Source: Prescottella equi (GTDB lineage: Bacteria; Actinomycetota; Actinomycetes; Mycobacteriales; Mycobacteriaceae). Taken from it: a stretch of DNA of 64,000 nt. The stretch is taken from assembly GCF_002094305.1 (NCBI RefSeq), contig NZ_LWTX01000007.1, positions 207,798 to 271,797 of the forward strand, given 5' to 3'. The position numbers and the translations under genes are program-made. Of this stretch, positions 62,248-64,000 are shown in pieces; within the stretch, counting starts at the first letter, position 1; each line of letters begins with the position of its first letter. Under the pieces are notes generated by a model, which searched no databases, was not told the DNA's origin, and was given only the letters and a program-made list of their open reading frames with translations.

Positions 62248-63846
62248 ATGGACCCGCGCCGATCCGCCTCCACGCCGCTCGGATCCCGCCTGCTCGGAAC
62301 GCCGTCCGAGGCGCCACGAATCCGGCGCATCCGGGTCCAGACGCTCTTGACGACGTCGCTGCTCGGCGCCAACCTGGTCGGCGCCGCGGTGGTCGCAATC
62401 CTCGTGACGTACGTGGTCCCGGGCCCGATGATGCTGGACGACGAGTTCCGCTTCCTCAACTTCGTCTTCGTTCCCGTGTACCTGGCGGTTGCGCTGCTCG
62501 TCGGCACCGTCAGGGGGACAAGACGCGCGCTGCACAGCCTCGAATGGATGATGCAGGACCGCACCCCGACCCGAGCTGAACAATTGGCGGCTCTCACCAT
62601 GTCGTGGCGGTTGACGAAGATGCAGATCGGTCAGTGGACGATCGCCCTCGTCATCCTCACCACGTGCTACGGACTGGTCGAGCCGGAGGCGATTCCCAAG
62701 GTGGCCTTCACGATCGCCTTCGGCGGGCTCACCATCTGCGCGTTCAGTCACGTGTTCAGCGAGTTCGCGCTGCGGCCCGCCGCGGCCCGCGCGCTCGCCG
62801 CAGGAACCCGGCCCAGGATCCGGCTGGGCGGCGTCGTCGGGCGCACCATGCTTGCGTGGATCCTCGGCACGGGCGTACCGATGACGGGTCTCGTGATCGT
62901 CGCGATCTTCAGCTACTTCAACCGCGAGACCACGCGGGAGCAATTGATCGTGGCCATCGTCGGCCTCGGTGCCATCACGTTGATATTCGGGCTTCTGCTC
63001 ATTCTCCTGTCGGCGCGCGCGACGGTTGCCCCGATCCGCGCGGTGAAGGCCGGCATGAGCCGCATCGAGGAGGGCGACCTGGACGCCGCGGTCGTCGTCT
63101 ACGACGGCACCGAACTCGGCGAGCTGCAGTCCGGTTTCAACCGGATGGCCGACGGTCTGCGGGAGCGGGAACGGATCCGCGACCTGTTCGGGCGGCACGT
63201 GGGCCACGACGTCGCGGAGGCAGCGCTCGTCGAGCCCCCGCGTCTGGGCGGCGAGGAGCGTGAGGTCGCCATCTTCTTCGTCGATCTCGTCGGCTCCACC
63301 GAACTGGCCGCGACCCGACCCCCAGGGGAGGTCGTCGACCTCCTCAACCGCTTCTTCGAAGTCGTCGTCGACGAGGTGGATCGTCATGGTGGGTTCGTCA
63401 ACAAGTTCGAAGGTGACGCGGCGCTCGCTATCTTCGGCGCACCCCGGGATCTCGACGACGCCGCCGGGCATGCCCTCGCGGCGGCACGCATGATTCGACG
63501 ACGCCTCCTCGCGGAGGTCCCCGAGTGCTGCGCGGCCATCGGTGTCGCCGCCGGAACCGCCGTCGCCGGCAACGTGGGTGCGCGAGAACGCTTCGAATAC
63601 ACCGTCATCGGCGACCCGGTCAACGAGGCCGCGCGACTGTCCGAGATCGCCAAGAACGAACCCGGCCGTCTGCTTGCATCGATGACGACGGTCGAGCGTG
63701 CCGGCACGAGCGAGGCAACGCTGTGGACGGCGGGCGACGAGGTGGTGCTCCGCGGACGCTCGCTTCCCACGCGCCTGGCGCATCCGATCGCGAAGACATC
63801 TCGGGGCGGGTCGCGTGACACGGTCTCGGATACTTCCGCCGTGTGA
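62248..63846 (+). CDS. membrane class III adenylate cyclase with HAMP domain
   Basis: Makes cAMP from ATP. A 532-residue protein with six predicted helices in the first 255 residues, a HAMP linker (about 255-308, ending GELQSGFNRMADGLRERERI) and a C-terminal cyclase domain. Metal Asps are in IFFVDLVGST and KFEGDAALAIFGAP; the Lys before EGD and the Asp in YTVIGDPVNEAARL are those that select ATP. The plan matches the Rv1318c-Rv1320c and Rv3645 group. Only one copy is present before the rRNA operon, where M. tuberculosis has three. ATG at 62248 has TACTCT 9 bases upstream. Confidence 0.94.
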   Translation: MDPRRSASTPLGSRLLGTPSEAPRIRRIRVQTLLTTSLLGANLVGAAVVAILVTYVVPGPMMLDDEFRFLNFVFVPVYLAVALLVGTVRGTRRALHSLEWMMQDRTPTRAEQLAALTMSWRLTKMQIGQWTIALVILTTCYGLVEPEAIPKVAFTIAFGGLTICAFSHVFSEFALRPAAARALAAGTRPRIRLGGVVGRTMLAWILGTGVPMTGLVIVAIFSYFNRETTREQLIVAIVGLGAITLIFGLLLILLSARATVAPIRAVKAGMSRIEEGDLDAAVVVYDGTELGELQSGFNRMADGLRERERIRDLFGRHVGHDVAEAALVEPPRLGGEEREVAIFFVDLVGSTELAATRPPGEVVDLLNRFFEVVVDEVDRHGGFVNKFEGDAALAIFGAPRDLDDAAGHALAAARMIRRRLLAEVPECCAAIGVAAGTAVAGNVGARERFEYTVIGDPVNEAARLSEIAKNEPGRLLASMTTVERAGTSEATLWTAGDEVVLRGRSLPTRLAHPIAKTSRGGSRDTVSDTSAV

Positions 63847-63899
63847 TCGCAGCCCCTCATCCACGCAATGGCCGTGCCGTAGAGAATGGATGTGAAATG

Positions 63900-63937
63900 C
63901 CGGAAGGCCCCCACCAATGCTGGTGGGGGCCTTCCGG
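63900..63937. terminator. rRNA operon / cyclase bidirectional terminator
   Basis: Perfect 17-bp arms (CCGGAAGGCCCCCACCA and complement) with a four-base ATGC loop, 8 bases beyond the 5S end and 53 bases after the cyclase stop. It probably ends the ribosomal RNA operon and the convergent cyclase transcript. Confidence 0.9.
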
Positions 63938-63945
63938 TTAACGGG

Positions 63946-64000
63946 TGTTCGGCGGTGTCCTACTCTCCCACACCCTGTCGAGTGCAGTACCATCGGCGCT
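63946..64000 (-). rRNA. rrf: 5S ribosomal RNA, 3' part only
   Basis: On the minus strand the sequence GCGCCGATGGTACTGCACTC followed by GACAGGGTGTGGGAGAGTAG and GACACCGCCGAACAC is the conserved 3' half of actinobacterial 5S rRNA. The 5' part and the 23S and 16S genes lie beyond the window. The exact 3' end is estimated from the pairing end GCCGAACAC. Confidence 0.92.

Noticed and set aside
1..64000. CRISPR array, tRNA genes, insertion sequences, prophage genes
   Set aside because: No regularly spaced repeats, clover-leaf sequences, transposases or integrases (other than XerC) were found on either strand by reading; a tRNA scan was not possible here.

Overview
The window is high-GC, gene-dense actinobacterial chromosome. 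Gene content and order point to the Mycobacteriales, most likely Rhodococcus or a close relative. Indicators are nucS, an lppW-type lipoprotein between rplS and trmD, the glgE-glgB maltosyltransferase pathway, GTG-rich starts, many GTGA or ATGA gene overlaps, and many starts that look leaderless (a TANNNT hexamer 6-8 nt before the start codon and no ribosome binding site). No tRNA, insertion sequence, prophage or CRISPR array was found. The right edge enters a ribosomal RNA operon through the 3' end of a 5S rRNA.

Layout. Positions 1-30,925 follow the order of the M. tuberculosis Rv2870c-Rv2909c region. They carry isoprenoid synthesis (dxr), rlmN, the phospholipid and translation cluster cdsA-frr-pyrH-tsf-rpsB, an M23 protein, xerC, a drug exporter, a ViuB-like siderophore-interacting protein with an iron-box-like palindrome, a GIY-YIG-like protein, a HadA-like dehydratase, dprA-comM-yraN, DUF2469-rnhB-lepB-rplS, a formylglycine-generating enzyme coupled to a six-helix membrane protein, tex, lppW, a flavin amine oxidase, and trmD-rimM-KH-rpsP.

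Positions 31,193-63,846 follow the Rv1343c-Rv1318c order, a different chromosomal place in M. tuberculosis: lprD-DUF3817, rdgB-rph, an Rv1339-like phosphodiesterase, rhomboid, P1 peptidase, DUF2017, clpS, pncB-pncA, a TetR/P450 pair, dinG, an ABC-2 exporter, a class III aminotransferase, glgP, glgE-glgB, a zinc metallopeptidase, a thioredoxin/TPR protein, a thiolase, methylmalonyl-CoA epimerase, a DivIVA-like coiled coil, nucS and a membrane class III adenylate cyclase. murI and mec-cysO-cysM, which sit in this block in M. tuberculosis, are missing here.

How the genes work together. rph and rdgB handle RNA ends and nucleotide hygiene. pncB and pncA convert nicotinamide to the NAD precursor. 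GlgP degrades, and GlgE plus GlgB build, alpha-glucan. The thiolase and epimerase serve acyl-CoA metabolism. rpsP, KH, rimM and trmD form a translation operon.

The most novel item is a 22-codon gene for a very hydrophobic peptide (50,803-50,871, minus strand). It lies in the gap between the glucan genes glgP and glgE, next to a small membrane-protein gene, and has its own candidate -10 box, a ribosome binding site and a perfect 18-bp-stem terminator. Other items worth following are the iron-box palindrome that doubles as a terminator-like hairpin, the symmetric divergent promoter between the thiolase and mce, and the formylglycine-generating enzyme coupled to a histidine-rich membrane protein.
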